Source of the DNA: Siderastrea siderea
Lineage: Eukaryota > Cnidaria > Anthozoa > Scleractinia > Rhizangiidae
Assembly: GCA_964030785.1 (NCBI GenBank)
Contig: OZ034967.1
Location: 69,498,613 to 69,562,612, forward strand
Reading direction: 5' to 3'
DNA: 64,000 bases
Shown here piece after piece: positions 1-15,300 of this stretch (position 1 is its first letter; every line of letters begins with the position of its first letter). The translations under genes were made by a program, and so were the position numbers. The notes under the pieces were generated by a model, which searched no databases, was not told the origin of the DNA, and saw only the letters and a program-made list of their open reading frames with translations.

Positions 1-365
1 TTCTACCACCAACGTCAGTTTGCCATGATAAATCCTCCAATCATTTAAGTTTGGTTTCTCCTCCATCCATTCTGGAAAATTTCAGAGCCATGTGAAACAG
101 CAGGCAGCTTACTATAACCTCATATCTGAAAATTGACGATAATAAATTACTGTTGCAAAGACCTGTAGGCCTTGCCACGTTATTGAAAGATCATCCCGTA
201 AATACAATTGTAATCTTCTAATGTCTTTTTTCTATTGATTTCCGAAGAAAACTCTGTCAAACGTCATAAAGCTACCGTTGTCCTTCATGGCAAGTTACAC
301 TTTTACCAATCGAAAATGACCTGTAGTTGATGGCTTTTCTAACATTTCTTATCTTATTAATTTAG
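1..365 (+). other. 3' part of intron preceding exon A0
   Basis: This matches the 3' end of the B-A introns downstream. It lacks the LTR-like insertion: the sequence reads GAAAGATCATCCCG straight through at about 187-200, the empty-site form. The matching exon B lies upstream of the window. Confidence 0.8.
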
Positions 366-3300
366 GAGTTTGTTGGAAACACAGACCCAGATATGGTTGT
401 TTATCATGACCTAGCACAAACAATCAGGGCACGTTACATCCGCTTTCGACCAACCGCTTGGCATGGTCACATATCAATGCGAGTGGAGCTCTACGGCTGC
501 AAAGGTACAAATGGTCTCTTGTTTCCAAAATTAATCTACACACACTTTTAAAGTGCCCTCTGAGAAAAAATGTGCTGTCTCTAATGCACTGTCATGGAGT
601 TCAATTTCATGCCTGCAGAAAACTTCCACCTATGAACAGTTTCATCCACTTATTATCAATCTATCTACATTTCACACTGCCAGGGTTAACCTTTACTCCA
701 CTAATAGCATTTTTTCTTTAATTCATCGTTCCTGCGATAATCCCCAGAGGTAAGGAACGGATGTGTCAGGCAAAATATCAAATGGAAAACGCGTTTTCTT
801 AAAAAGGCCTTTACACTGTATTTGTGCTAATATGCAGAATGCCAAGGAGCTCTGGGCGTGGAAAGCCGTACCATCTCTGACGGACAACTCAGTGCCTCTT
901 CACAATGGGATGCCAATCATGCCGCCATCCAGGGCAGACTACACTTTCAGCTAACTCGAAGCAAAGCAGGATCATGGTCAGCTCGCACCAATGACGTCAA
1001 TCAATGGCTGCAGATTGATCTGGGTAATCAGCACACCAAAGTAACAGGAGTGGCAACGCAAGGGAGAAATGCTGTCCAGCAATGGGTTACTAAGTACCAA
1101 CTGCAGTACAGTGACGACGGTGTGAACTTCCACTATTACAGGGAGCAGCCACAGAGCGGTCGCAAGGTGATAATAGCCTTCTTCGGAGGCAACTATCAGT
1201 AACGCCTTTATTTCCTCCTATATTAATTGCACATCCCTTTCTGGGTCAAACCAAATCAGAAATTTCACATTACCATTACAAGAAATCAACGAGCGTCGAA
1301 ATTAAAATGAACTCTCATGTTTGTCTACTCTTTCACCTTCATAGCTTTCTTTAGACGAAAAGCTTTCCTTGACATGTCATATTCAAGACAAAGTAGTGTG
1401 ATGTCTTTCTATTGTAAGCTGCAAGGGAACCAGGAAACTTTACGACAAGGAGTAATCCTTTGTTTGGCAACAATTGCGCCTGATCACAGATCAAAATTTA
1501 TTTGGTATTTAATCTAATGGGTTGGCTTATAGAAGCATTTGATTTAGAAACCAGCGAGGCATTGATTTTATGTGCTTTAGATACTTTCTATCGCTTTTCC
1601 TTTGTAATCTGCCACAGTATCCTTTGTTGCCAGTTCGCATAGTGTCAAATAAGAAGCAATATGTGTTAGCTGAAGGCTTGGACGTCGGGAAAAATCCAAA
1701 CGACTAAGGTCTAAATAGTTCAAGAATCTCTGTCACAATTAATGCCACGCACTTTTCTACTGCAAACGTCAGTTTGCAATGATAAATCCTCCAGTCATTT
1801 AAGTTTGGTTTCTCTTCCATCCATTCTGGAAAATTTCAGAGCCATGTGAACAGTAGGCAGCTTACTATAACCTGATATTTGAAAATTGACGATAATAAAT
1901 TACTGTTGCAAAGACCTGTAGGCCTTGCCACGTTATTGAAAGGTCACAGTGTCGGCAGTACCCCGAATGTTAGCTAATAACTATTATTAATCCTTTATGC
2001 ATGCTTCGTTTTAGTGACGTTTGTCCTCGTCAATTTAATTTATTACACGTTTCAAGTATACGCCCAAAACCGGATGTTAGTCAGTTGGCTTTGTTCGGGC
2101 AAACGATCAGTCGTAGTTTTTATAGTAGAGTTTGCCCTTAGTTTCGAAGTGAAGATTTGGTCAACAACTGACAAACGGGCCTGTTATGTAAGTGATTTGT
2201 TTCTTTCCTTATAGTTTTTAGGCTAGTTTTTAGTTTCTGATCGTATTTTCTCGCTAAGTTTCTCGAACAAGAGTTTGTACCTTCGACCACGTGGCAGGGC
2301 ATTCGATTGTTAAGTCGTGTTGTCTGCCAGTATGAGTTTCTTGTTATTTTGTTTGGTTTCGTTAGCTTTTAAGGCTTTATGGGTTGTCCTTAGTGAGCCC
2401 TTAGCCTTCATATTTGCTTTGATTACTTTTTGATTTTGTAAACTAGAATCGCTTTACGGTTTGCTACTTTTCTATGGAATGATCGGGATGTTAGCTTTAA
2501 TTTTTTAGGTTTTAGCTTAGTTTTTCCTTGTATTTGTTGATTTCAGTTTACGATAGGAACTTGGATTTGATGACAATAAACTTCGGATCAATTCAAGACT
2601 CTTGTCCGTAAAGTACTTCCCCGCATTGCGTATGCTTGGTGTGCCTTGACTCGAGTAAACATCAGTAGTCGTCGTTTTCGTCTTTATTCGAGCGCTGGCC
2701 GTTACAGTCATCCCGTAAATACAATTGTAATCTTCTAATGTCTTTTTTTCTATTGATTTCCGAAGAAAACTCAGTCAAACGTCATAAAGCAACCGTTGTC
2801 CTTCATGGCAAGTTACACTTTTACCAATCGAAAATGACCTCTAGTTGATGGCTTTTCTAACAATTTCTTATCTTATTAATTTAGGAGTTTGTTGGAAACA
2901 CAGACCCAGATATGGTTGTTTATCATGACCTAGCACAAACAATCAGGGCACGTTACATCCGCTTTCGACCAACCGCTTGGCATGGTCACATATCAATGCG
3001 AGTGGAGCTCTATGGCTGCAAAGGTACAAATGGTCTCTTGGTTCCAAAATTAATCTACACACACTTTTAAAGTGCCCTCTGAGAAAAAAATGTGCTGTCT
3101 CTAATGCACTGTCATGGAGTTCAATTTCATGCCTGCACAAAACTTCCACCTATGAACAGTTTCATCCACTTATTATCAATCTATCTACATTTCACACTGC
3201 CAGGGTTAACCTTTACTCCACTGATAACATTTTTTGTTTAATTCATGGATCCTGCGATAATGCACAGAGGTAAGGACTGGATGTGTCAGGCAAAATATCC

Positions 3301-6300
3301 AATGGAAAACGCGTTTTCTTAAAAAGGCCTTTAACACTGTATTTGTGCTAATATGCAGAATGCCAAGGAGCTCTGGGCGTGGAAAGCCGTGCCATCTCTG
3401 ACGGACAAATCAGTGCCTCTTCACAATGGGATGCCAATCATGCCGCCATCCAGGGCAGACTACACTTTCAGCTAACTCGAAGCAAAGCAGGATCATGGTC
3501 AGCTCGCACCAATGACGTCAATCAATGGCTGCAGATTGATCTGGGTAATCAGCACACCAAAGTAACAGGAGTGGCAACGCAAGGGAGAAATGCTGTCCAG
3601 CAATGGGTTACTAAGTACCAACTGCAGTACAGTGACGACGGTGTGAACTTCCACTATTACAGGGAGCAGCCACAGAGCGGTCGCAAGGTAATAACAGCCT
3701 ACTTCGGAGGCAACTATCAGTAACGCCTTTATTTCCTCCTATATTAATTGCACATCCCTTTCTGGGTCAAACCAAATCAGAAATTTCACATTACCATTAC
3801 ATGAAATCAACGAGCGTCGAAATTAAAATGAACTCTCATGTTTGTCTACTCTTTCACCTTCCTAGCTTTCTTTAGACGAAAAGCTTTCCTTCACATGTCA
3901 TATTCAAGACAAAGTAGTGTGATGTCTTTCTATTGTAAGCTGTAAGGGAACCAGGAAACTTTACGACAACGAGTAATCCTTTGTTTGGCAAACACTGCGC
4001 TTGACCACAGATCAAAATTTATTTGGTATTTGTTCTAATGGGTTGGCTTATAGAAGCATTTGATTTAGAAACCAGCGAGGCATTGATTTTATGTGCTTTA
4101 GATACTTTCTATCGCTTTTCCTTTGTAATCTGCCACAGTATCCTTTGTTGCCAGTTCGCATAGTGTCAAATAAGAAGCAATATGTGTTAGCTGAAGGCTT
4201 GGACGTCGGGAAAAATCCAAACGACTAAGGTCAAAATAGTTCAAGAATCTCTGTCACAATTAATGCCACGCGCTTTTCTACTGCAAACGTCAGTTTGCAA
4301 TGATAAATCCTCCAGTCATTTAAGTTTGGTTTCTCTTCCATCCATTCTGGAAAATTTCAGAGCCATGTGAACAGTAGGCAGCTTACTATAACCTGATATT
4401 TGAAAATTGACGATAATAAATTACTGTTGCAAAGACCTGTAGGCCTTGCCACGTTATTGAAAGGTCACAGTGTCGGCAGTACCCCGAATGTTAGCTAATA
4501 ACTATTATTAATCCTTTATGCATGCTTCGTTTTAGTGACGTTTGTCATCGTCAATTTAATTTATTACACGTTTCAAGTATACGCCCAAAACCGGATGTTA
4601 GTCAGTTGGCTTTGTTCGGGCAAACGATCAGTCGTAGTTTTTATAGTAGAGTTTGCCCTTAGTTTCGAAGTGAAGATTTGGTCAAGAACTGACAAACGGG
4701 CCTGTTATGTAAGTGATTTGTTTCTTTCCTTATAGTTTTTAGGCTAGTTTTTAGTTTCTGATCGTATTTTCTCGCTAAGTTTCTCGAACAAGAGTTTGTA
4801 CCTTCGACCACGTGGCAGGGCATTCGATTGTTAAGTCGTGTTGTCTGACAGTATGAGTTTCTTGTTATTTTGTTTTGTTTCGTTAGCTTTTAAGGCTTTA
4901 TGGGTTGTCCTTAGTGAGCCCTTAGCCTTCATATTTGCTTTGATTACTTTTTGATTTTGTAAACTAGAATCGCTTTACGGTTTGCTACTTTTCTATGGAA
5001 TGATCGGGATGTTAGCTTTAATTTTTTAGGTTTTAACTTAGTTTTTCCTTGTATTTGTTGATTTCAGTTTACGATAGGAACTTGGATTTGATGACAATAA
5101 ACTTCGGATCAATTCAAGACTCTTGTCCGTAAAGTACTTCCCCGCATTGCGTATGCTTGGTGTGCCTTGACTCGAGTAAACATCAGTAGTCGTCAATTTC
5201 GTGTTTATTCGAGCGCTGACCGTTACAGTCATCCCATAAATACAATTGTAATCTTCTAATGTCTTTTTTTCTATTGATTTCCAAAGAAAACTCAGTCACA
5301 CGTCATAAAGCAACCGTTGTCCTTCATGGCAAGTTACACTTTTACCAATCGAAAATGACCTCTAGTTGATGGCTTTTCTAACAATTTCTTATCTTATTAA
5401 TTTAGGAGTTTGTTGGAAACACAGACCCAGATACGGTTGTTTATCATGACCTAGCACAGACAATCAGGGCACGTTACATCCGCTTTCGACCAACCGCTTG
5501 GCATGGTCACATATCAATGCGAGTGGAGCTCTATGGCTGCAAAGGTACAAATGGTCTCTTGTTTCCAAAATTAATCTACACACACTTTTAAAGTGCCCTC
5601 TGAGAAAAAAATGTGCTGTCTCTAATGCACTGTCATAGAGTTCAATTTCATGCCTGCACAAAACTTCCACCTATGAACAGTTTCATCCACTTATTATCAA
5701 TCTATCTACATTTCACACTGCCAGGGTTAACCTTGACTCCACTGATAACATTTTTTGTTTAATTCATGGATCCTGCGATAATGCACAGAGGTAAGGACTG
5801 GATGTGTCAGGCAAAATATCCAATGGAAAACGCGTTTTCTTAAAAAGGCCTTTAACACTGTATTTGTGCTAATATGCAGAATGCCAAGGAGCTCTGGGCG
5901 TGGAAAGCCGTGCCATCTCTGACGGACAAATCAGTGCCTCTTCACAATGGGATGCCAATCATGCCGCCATCCAGGGCAGACTACACTTTCAGCTAACTCG
6001 AAGCAAAGCAGGATCATGGTCAGCTCGCACCAATGACGTCAATCAATGGCTGCAGATTGATCTGGGTAATCAGCACACCAAAGTAACAGGAGTGGCAACG
6101 CAAGGGAGAAATGCTGTCCAGCAATGGGTTACTAAGTACCAACTGCAGTACAGTGACGACGGTGTGAACTTCCACTATTACAGGGAGCAGCCACAGAGCG
6201 GTCGCAAGGTAATAACAGCCTACTTCGGAGGCAACTATCAGTAACGCCTTTATTTCCTCCTATATTAATTGCACATCCCTTTCTGGGTCAAACCAAATCA

Positions 6301-9300
6301 GAAATTTCACATTACCATTACATGAAATCAACGAGCGTCGAAATTAAAATGAACTCTCATGTTTGTCTACTCTTTCACCTTCCTAGCTTTCTTTAGACGA
6401 AAAGCTTTCCTTCACATGTCATATTCAAGACAAAGTAGTGTGATGTCTTTCTATTGTAAGCTGTAAGGGAACCAGGAAACTTTACGACAACGAGTAATCC
6501 TTTGTTTGGCAAACACTGCGCTTGACCACAGATCAAAATTTATTTGGTATTTGTTCTAATGGGTTGGCTTATAGAAGCATTTGATTTAGAAACCAGCGAG
6601 GCATTGATTTTATGTGCTTTAGATACTTTCTATCGCTTTTCCTTTGTAATCTGCCACAGTATCCTTTGTTGCCAGTTCGCATAGTGTCAAATAAGAAGCA
6701 ATATGTGTTAGCTGAAGGCTTGGACGTCGGGAAAAATCCAAACGACTAAGGTCAAAATAGTTCAAGAATCTCTGTCACAATTAATGCCACGCGCTTTTCT
6801 ACTGCAAACGTCAGTTTGCAATGATAAATCCTCCAGTCATTTAAGTTTGGTTTCTCTTCCATCCATTCTGGAAAATTTCAGAGCCATGTGAACAGTAGGC
6901 AGCTTACTATAACCTGATATTTGAAAATTGACGATAATAAATTACTGTTGCAAAGACCTGTAGGCCTTGCCACGTTATTGAAAGGTCACAGTGTCGGCAG
7001 TACCCCGAATGTTAGCTAATAACTATTATTAATCCTTTATGCATGCTTCGTTTTAGTGACGTTTGTCATCGTCAATTTAATTTATTACACGTTTCAAGTA
7101 TACGCCCAAAACCGGATGTTAGTCAGTTGGCTTTGTTCGGGCAAACGATCAGTCGTAGTTTTTATAGTAGAGTTTGCCCTTAGTTTCGAAGTGAAGATTT
7201 GGTCAAGAACTGACAAACGGGCCTGTTATGTAAGTGATTTGTTTCTTTCCTTATAGTTTTTAGGCTAGTTTTTAGTTTCTGATCGTATTTTCTCGCTAAG
7301 TTTCTCGAACAAGAGTTTGTACCTTCGACCACGTGGCAGGGCATTCGATTGTTAAGTCGTGTTGTCTGACAGTATGAGTTTCTTGTTATTTTGTTTTGTT
7401 TCGTTAGCTTTTAAGGCTTTATGGGTTGTCCTTAGTGAGCCCTTAGCCTTCATATTTGCTTTGATTACTTTTTGATTTTGTAAACTAGAATCGCTTTACG
7501 GTTTGCTACTTTTCTATGGAATGATCGGGATGTTAGCTTTAATTTTTTAGGTTTTAACTTAGTTTTTCCTTGTATTTGTTGATTTCAGTTTACGATAGGA
7601 ACTTGGATTTGATGACAATAAACTTCGGATCAATTCAAGACTCTTGTCCGTAAAGTACTTCCCCGCATTGCGTATGCTTGGTGTGCCTTGACTCGAGTAA
7701 ACATCAGTAGTCGTCAATTTCGTGTTTATTCGAGCGCTGACCGTTACAGTCATCCCATAAATACAATTGTAATCTTCTAATGTCTTTTTTTCTATTGATT
7801 TCCAAAGAAAACTCAGTCACACGTCATAAAGCAACCGTTGTCCTTCATGGCAAGTTACACTTTTACCAATCGAAAATGACCTCTAGTTGATGGCTTTTCT
7901 AACAATTTCTTATCTTATTAATTTAGGAGTTTGTTGGAAACACAGACCCAGATACGGTTGTTTATCATGACCTAGCACAGACAATCAGGGCACGTTACAT
8001 CCGCTTTCGACCAACCGCTTGGCATGGTCACATATCAATGCGAGTGGAGCTCTATGGCTGCAAAGGTACAAATGGTCTCTTGTTTCCAAAATTAATCTAC
8101 ACACACTTTTAAAGTGCCCTCTGAGAAAAAAATGTGCTGTCTCTAATGCACTGTCATAGAGTTCAATTTCATGCCTGCACAAAACTTCCACCTATGAACA
8201 GTTTCATCCACTTATTATCAATCTATCTACATTTCACACTGCCAGGGTTAACCTTGACTCCACTGATAACATTTTTTGTTTAATTCATGGATCCTGCGAT
8301 AATGCACAGAGGTAAGGACTGGATGTGTCAGGCAAAATATCCAATGGAAAACGCGTTTTCTTAAAAAGGCCTTTAACACTGTATTTGTGCTAATATGCAG
8401 AATGCCAAGGAGCTCTGGGCGTGGAAAGCCGTGCCATCTCTGACGGACAAATCAGTGCCTCTTCACAATGGGATGCCAATCATGCCGCCATCCAGGGCAG
8501 ACTACACTTTCAGCTAACTCGAAGCAAAGCAGGATCATGGTCAGCTCGCACCAATGACGTCAATCAATGGCTGCAGATTGATCTGGGTAATCAGCACACC
8601 AAAGTAACAGGAGTGGCAACGCAAGGGAGAAATGCTGTCCAGCAATGGGTTACTAAGTACCAACTGCAGTACAGTGACGACGGTGTGAACTTCCACTATT
8701 ACAGGGAGCAGCCACAGAGCGGTCGCAAGGTAATAACAGCCTACTTCGGAGGCAACTATCAGTAACGCCTTTATTTCCTCCTATATTAATTGCACATCCC
8801 TTTCTGGGTCAAACCAAATCAGAAATTTCACATTACCATTACATGAAATCAACGAGCGTCGAAATTAAAATGAACTCTCATGTTTGTCTACTCTTTCACC
8901 TTCCTAGCTTTCTTTAGACGAAAAGCTTTCCTTCACATGTCATATTCAAGACAAAGTAGTGTGATGTCTTTCTATTGTAAGCTGTAAGGGAACCAGGAAA
9001 CTTTACGACAACGAGTAATCCTTTGTTTGGCAAACACTGCGCTTGACCACAGATCAAAATTTATTTGGTATTTGTTCTAATGGGTTGGCTTATAGAAGCA
9101 TTTGATTTAGAAACCAGCGAGGCATTGATTTTATGTGCTTTAGATACTTTCTATCGCTTTTCCTTTGTAATCTGCCACAGTATCCTTTGTTGCCAGTTCG
9201 CATAGTGTCAAATAAGAAGCAATATGTGTTAGCTGAAGGCTTGGACGTCGGGAAAAATCCAAACGACTAAGGTCAAAATAGTTCAAGAATCTCTGTCACA

Positions 9301-12300
9301 ATTAATGCCACGCGCTCTTCTACTGCAAACGTCAGTTTGCAATGATAAATCCTCCAGTCATTTAAGTTTGGTTTCTCTTCCATCCATTCTGGAAAATTTC
9401 AGAGCCATGTGAACAGTAGGCAGCTTACTATAACCTGATATTTGAAAATTGACGATAATAAATTACTGTTGCAAAGACCTGTAGGCCTTGCCACGTTATT
9501 GAAAGGTCACAGTGTCGGCAGTACCCCGAATGTTAGCTAATAACTATTATTAATCCTTTATGCATGCTTCGTTTTAGTGACGTTTGTCATCGTCAATTTA
9601 ATTTATTACACGTTTCAAGTATACGCCCAAAACCGGATGTTAGTCAGTTGGCTTTGTTCGGGCAAACGATCAGTCGTAGTTTTTATAGTAGAGTTTGCCC
9701 TTAGTTTCGAAGTGAAGATTTGGTCAAGAACTGACAAACGGGCCTGTTATGTAAGTGATTTGTTTCTTTCCTTATAGTTTTTAGGCTAGTTTTTAGTTTC
9801 TGATCGTATTTTCTCGCTAAGTTTCTCGAACAAGAGTTTGTACCTTCGACCACGTGGCAGGGCATTCGATTGTTAAGTCGTGTTGTCTGACAGTATGAGT
9901 TTCTTGTTATTTTGTTTTGTTTCGTTAGCTTTTAAGGCTTTATGGGTTGTCCTTAGTGAGCCCTTAGCCTTCATATTTGCTTTGATTACTTTTTGATTTT
10001 GTAAACTAGAATCGCTTTACGGTTTGCTACTTTTCTATGGAATGATCGGGATGTTAGCTTTAATTTTTTAGGTTTTAACTTAGTTTTTCCTTGTATTTGT
10101 CGATTTCAGTTTACGATAGGAACTTGGATTTGATGACAATAAACTTCGGATCAATTCAAGACTCTTGTCCGTAAAGTACTTCCCCGCATTGCGTATGCTT
10201 GGTGTGCCTTGACTCGAGTAAACATCAGTAGTCGTCAATTTCGTGTTTATTCGAGCGCTGACCGTTACAGTCATCCCATAAATACAATTGTAATCTTCTA
10301 ATGTCTTTTTTTCTATTGATTTCCAAAGAAAACTCAGTCACACGTCATAAAGCAACCGTTGTCCTTCATGGCAAGTTACACTTTTACCAATCGAAAATGA
10401 CCTCTAGTTGATGGCTTTTCTAACAATTTCTTATCTTATTAATTTAGGAGTTTGTTGGAAACACAGACCCAGATACGGTTGTTTATCATGACCTAGCACA
10501 GACAATCAGGGCACGTTACATCCGCTTTCGACCAACCGCTTGGCATGGTCACATATCAATGCGAGTGGAGCTCTATGGCTGCAAAGGTACAAATGGTCTC
10601 TTGTTTCCAAAATTAATCTACACACACTTTTAAAGTGCCCTCTGAGAAAAAAATGTGCTGTCTCTAATGCACTGTCATAGAGTTCAATTTCATGCCTGCA
10701 CAAAACTTCCACCTATGAACAGTTTCATCCACTTATTATCAATCTATCTACATTTCACACTGCCAGGGTTAACCTTGACTCCACTGATAACATTTTTTGT
10801 TTAATTCATGGATCCTGCGATAATGCACAGAGGTAAGGACTGGATGTGTCAGGCAAAATATCCAATGGAAAACGCGTTTTCTTAAAAAGGCCTTTAACAC
10901 TGTATTTGTGCTAATATGCAGAATGCCAAGGAGCTCTGGGCGTGGAAAGCCGTGCCATCTCTGACGGACAAATCAGTGCCTCTTCACAATGGGATGCCAA
11001 TCATGCCGCCATCCAGGGCAGACTACACTTTCAGCTAACTCGAAGCAAAGCAGGATCATGGTCAGCTCGCACCAATGACGTCAATCAATGGCTGCAGATT
11101 GATCTGGGTAATCAGCACACCAAAGTAACAGGAGTGGCAACGCAAGGGAGAAATGCTGTCCAGCAATGGGTTACTAAGTACCAACTGCAGTACAGTGACG
11201 ACGGTGTGAACTTCCACTATTACAGGGAGCAGCCACAGAGCGGTCGCAAGGTAATAACAGCCTACTTCGGAGGCAACTATCAGTAACGCCTTTATTTCCT
11301 CCTATATTAATTGCACATCCCTTTCTGGGTCAAACCAAATCAGAAATTTCACATTACCATTACATGAAATCAACGAGCGTCGAAATTAAAATGAACTCTC
11401 ATGTTTGTCTACTCTTTCACCTTCCTAGCTTTCTTTAGACGAAAAGCTTTCCTTCACATGTCATATTCAAGACAAAGTAGTGTGATGTCTTTCTATTGTA
11501 AGCTGTAAGGGAACCAGGAAACTTTACGACAACGAGTAATCCTTTGTTTGGCAAACACTGCGCTTGACCACAGATCAAAATTTATTTGGTATTTGTTCTA
11601 ATGGGTTGGCTTATAGAAGCATTTGATTTAGAAACCAGCGAGGCATTGATTTTATGTGCTTTAGATACTTTCTATCGCTTTTCCTTTGTAATCTGCCACA
11701 GTATCCTTTGTTGCCAGTTCGCATAGTGTCAAATAAGAAGCAATATGTGTTAGCTGAAGGCTTGGACGTCGGGAAAAATCCAAACGACTAAGGTCAAAAT
11801 AGTTCAAGAATCTCTGTCACAATTAATGCCACGCGCTTTTCTACTGCAAACGTCAGTTTGCAATGATAAATCCTCCAGTCATTTAAGTTTGGTTTCTCTT
11901 CCATCCATTCTGGAAAATTTCAGAGCCATGTGAACAGTAGGCAGCTTACTATAACCTGATATTTGAAAATTGACGATAATAAATTACTGTTGCAAAGACC
12001 TGTAGGCCTTGCCACGTTATTGAAAGGTCACAGTGTCGGCAGTACCCCGAATGTTAGCTAATAACTATTATTAATCCTTTATGCATGCTTCGTTTTAGTG
12101 ACGTTTGTCATCGTCAATTTAATTTATTACACGTTTCAAGTATACGCCCAAAACCGGATGTTAGTCAGTTGGCTTTGTTCGGGCAAACGATCAGTCGTAG
12201 TTTTTATAGTAGAGTTTGCCCTTAGTTTCGAAGTGAAGATTTGGTCAAGAACTGACAAACGGGCCTGTTATGTAAGTGATTTGTTTCTTTCCTTATAGTT

Positions 12301-15300
12301 TTTAGGCTAGTTTTTAGTTTCTGATCGTATTTTCTCGCTAAGTTTCTCGAACAAGAGTTTGTACCTTCGACCACGTGGCAGGGCATTCGATTGTTAAGTC
12401 GTGTTGTCTGACAGTATGAGTTTCTTGTTATTTTGTTTTGTTTCGTTAGCTTTTAAGGCTTTATGGGTTGTCCTTAGTGAGCCCTTAGCCTTCATATTTG
12501 CTTTGATTACTTTTTGATTTTGTAAACTAGAATCGCTTTACGGTTTGCTACTTTTCTATGGAATGATCGGGATGTTAGCTTTAATTTTTTAGGTTTTAAC
12601 TTAGTTTTTCCTTGTATTTGTCGATTTCAGTTTACGATAGGAACTTGGATTTGATGACAATAAACTTCGGATCAATTCAAGACTCTTGTCCGTAAAGTAC
12701 TTCCCCGCATTGCGTATGCTTGGTGTGCCTTGACTCGAGTAAACATCAGTAGTCGTCAATTTCGTGTTTATTCGAGCGCTGACCGTTACAGTCATCCCAT
12801 AAATACAATTGTAATCTTCTAATGTCTTTTTTTCTATTGATTTCCAAAGAAAACTCAGTCACACGTCATAAAGCAACCGTTGTCCTTCATGGCAAGTTAC
12901 ACTTTTACCAATCGAAAATGACCTCTAGTTGATGGCTTTTCTAACAATTTCTTATCTTATTAATTTAGGAGTTTGTTGGAAACACAGACCCAGATACGGT
13001 TGTTTATCATGACCTAGCACAGACAATCAGGGCACGTTACATCCGCTTTCGACCAACCGCTTGGCATGGTCACATATCAATGCGAGTGGAGCTCTATGGC
13101 TGCAAAGGTACAAATGGTCTCTTGTTTCCAAAATTAATCTACACACACTTTTAAAGTGCCCTCTGAGAAAAAAATGTGCTGTCTCTAATGCACTGTCATA
13201 GAGTTCAATTTCATGCCTGCACAAAACTTCCACCTATGAACAGTTTCATCCACTTATTATCAATCTATCTACATTTCACACTGCCAGGGTTAACCTTGAC
13301 TCCACTGATAACATTTTTTGTTTAATTCATGGATCCTGCGATAATGCACAGAGGTAAGGACTGGATGTGTCAGGCAAAATATCCAATGGAAAACGCGTTT
13401 TCTTAAAAAGGCCTTTAACACTGTATTTGTGCTAATATGCAGAATGCCAAGGAGCTCTGGGCGTGGAAAGCCGTGCCATCTCTGACGGACAAATCAGTGC
13501 CTCTTCACAATGGGATGCCAATCATGCCGCCATCCAGGGCAGACTACACTTTCAGCTAACTCGAAGCAAAGCAGGATCATGGTCAGCTCGCACCAATGAC
13601 GTCAATCAGTGGCTGCAGATTGATCTGGGTAATCAGCACACCAAAGTAACAGGAGTGGCAACGCAAGGGAGAAATGCTGTCCAGCAATGGGTTACTAAGT
13701 ACCAACTGCAGTACAGTGACGACGGTGTGAACTTCCACTATTACAGGGAGCAGCCACAGAGCGGTCGCAAGGTAATAACAGCCTACTTCGGAGGCAACTA
13801 TCAGTAACGCCTTTATTTCCTCCTATATTAATTGCACATCCCTTTCTGGGTCAAACCAAATCAGAAATTTCACATTACCATTACATGAAATCAACGAGCG
13901 TCGAAATTAAAATGAACTCTCATGTTTGTCTACTCTTTCACCTTCCTAGCTTTCTTTAGACGAAAAGCTTTCCTTCACATGTCATATTCAAGACAAAGTA
14001 GTGTGATGTCTTTCTATTGTAAGCTGTAAGGGAACCAGGAAACTTTACGACAACGAGTAATCCTTTGTTTGGCAAACACTGCGCTTGACCACAGATCAAA
14101 ATTTATTTGGTATTTGTTCTAATGGGTTGGCTTATAGAAGCATTTGATTTAGAAACCAGCGAGGCATTGATTTTATGTGCTTTAGATACTTTCTATCGCT
14201 TTTCCTTTGTAATCTGCCACAGTATCCTTTGTTGCCAGTTCGCATAGTGTCAAATAAGAAGCAATATGTGTTAGCTGAAGGCTTGGACGTCGGGAAAAAT
14301 CCAAACGACTAAGGTCAAAATAGTTCAAGAATCTCTGTCACAATTAATGCCACGCGCTTTTCTACTGCAAACGTCAGTTTGCAATGATAAATCCTCCAGT
14401 CATTTAAGTTTGGTTTCTCTTCCATCCATTCTGGAAAATTTCAGAGCCATGTGAACAGTAGGCAGCTTACTATAACCTGATATTTGAAAATTGACGATAA
14501 TAAATTACTGTTGCAAAGACCTGTAGGCCTTGCCACGTTATTGAAAGGTCACAGTGTCGGCAGTACCCCGAATGTTAGCTAATAACTATTATTAATCCTT
14601 TATGCATGCTTCGTTTTAGTGACGTTTGTCATCGTCAATTTAATTTATTACACGTTTCAAGTATACGCCCAAAACCGGATGTTAGTCAGTTGGCTTTGTT
14701 CGGGCAAACGATCAGTCGTAGTTTTTATAGTAGAGTTTGCCCTTAGTTTCGAAGTGAAGATTTGGTCAAGAACTGACAAACGGGCCTGTTATGTAAGTGA
14801 TTTGTTTCTTTCCTTATAGTTTTTAGGCTAGTTTTTAGTTTCTGATCGTATTTTCTCGCTAAGTTTCTCGAACAAGAGTTTGTACCTTCGACCACGTGGC
14901 ACGGCATTCGATTGTTAAGTCGTGTTGTCTGACAGTATGAGTTTCTTGTTATTTTGTTTTGTTTCGTTAGCTTTTAAGGCTTTATGGGTTGTCCTTAGTG
15001 AGCCCTTAGCCTTCATATTTGCTTTGATTACTTTTTGATTTTGTAAACTAGAATCGCTTTACGGTTTGCTACTTTTCTATGGAATGATCGGGATGTTAGC
15101 TTTAATTTTTTAGGTTTTAACTTAGTTTTTCCTTGTATTTGTCGATTTCAGTTTACGATAGGAACTTGGATTTGATGACAATAAACTTCGGATCAATTCA
15201 AGACTCTTGTCCGTAAAGTACTTCCCCGCATTGCGTATGCTTGGTGTGCCTTGACTCGAGTAAACATCAGTAGTCGTCAATTTCGTGTTTATTCGAGCGC

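Noticed and set aside
858..1202. Reading exon B as a stand-alone 114-codon gene starting at GTG 858
   Set aside because: The frame is open upstream to an AG acceptor and the last 12 codons are intron. The domain is completed only by splicing to exon A.
2014..2214. 66-codon ORF inside each LTR-like copy
   Set aside because: No domain or plausible start context; conserved only by unit duplication.
2517..2711. 64-codon minus-strand ORF at the 3' end of the LTR-like copies
   Set aside because: Spans the insertion boundary, has no recognisable family, and recurs only with the unit.
2943..3149. 68-codon minus-strand ORF repeated in every unit
   Set aside because: It lies antisense to exon A and the following intron, and recurs only because the unit is repeated.
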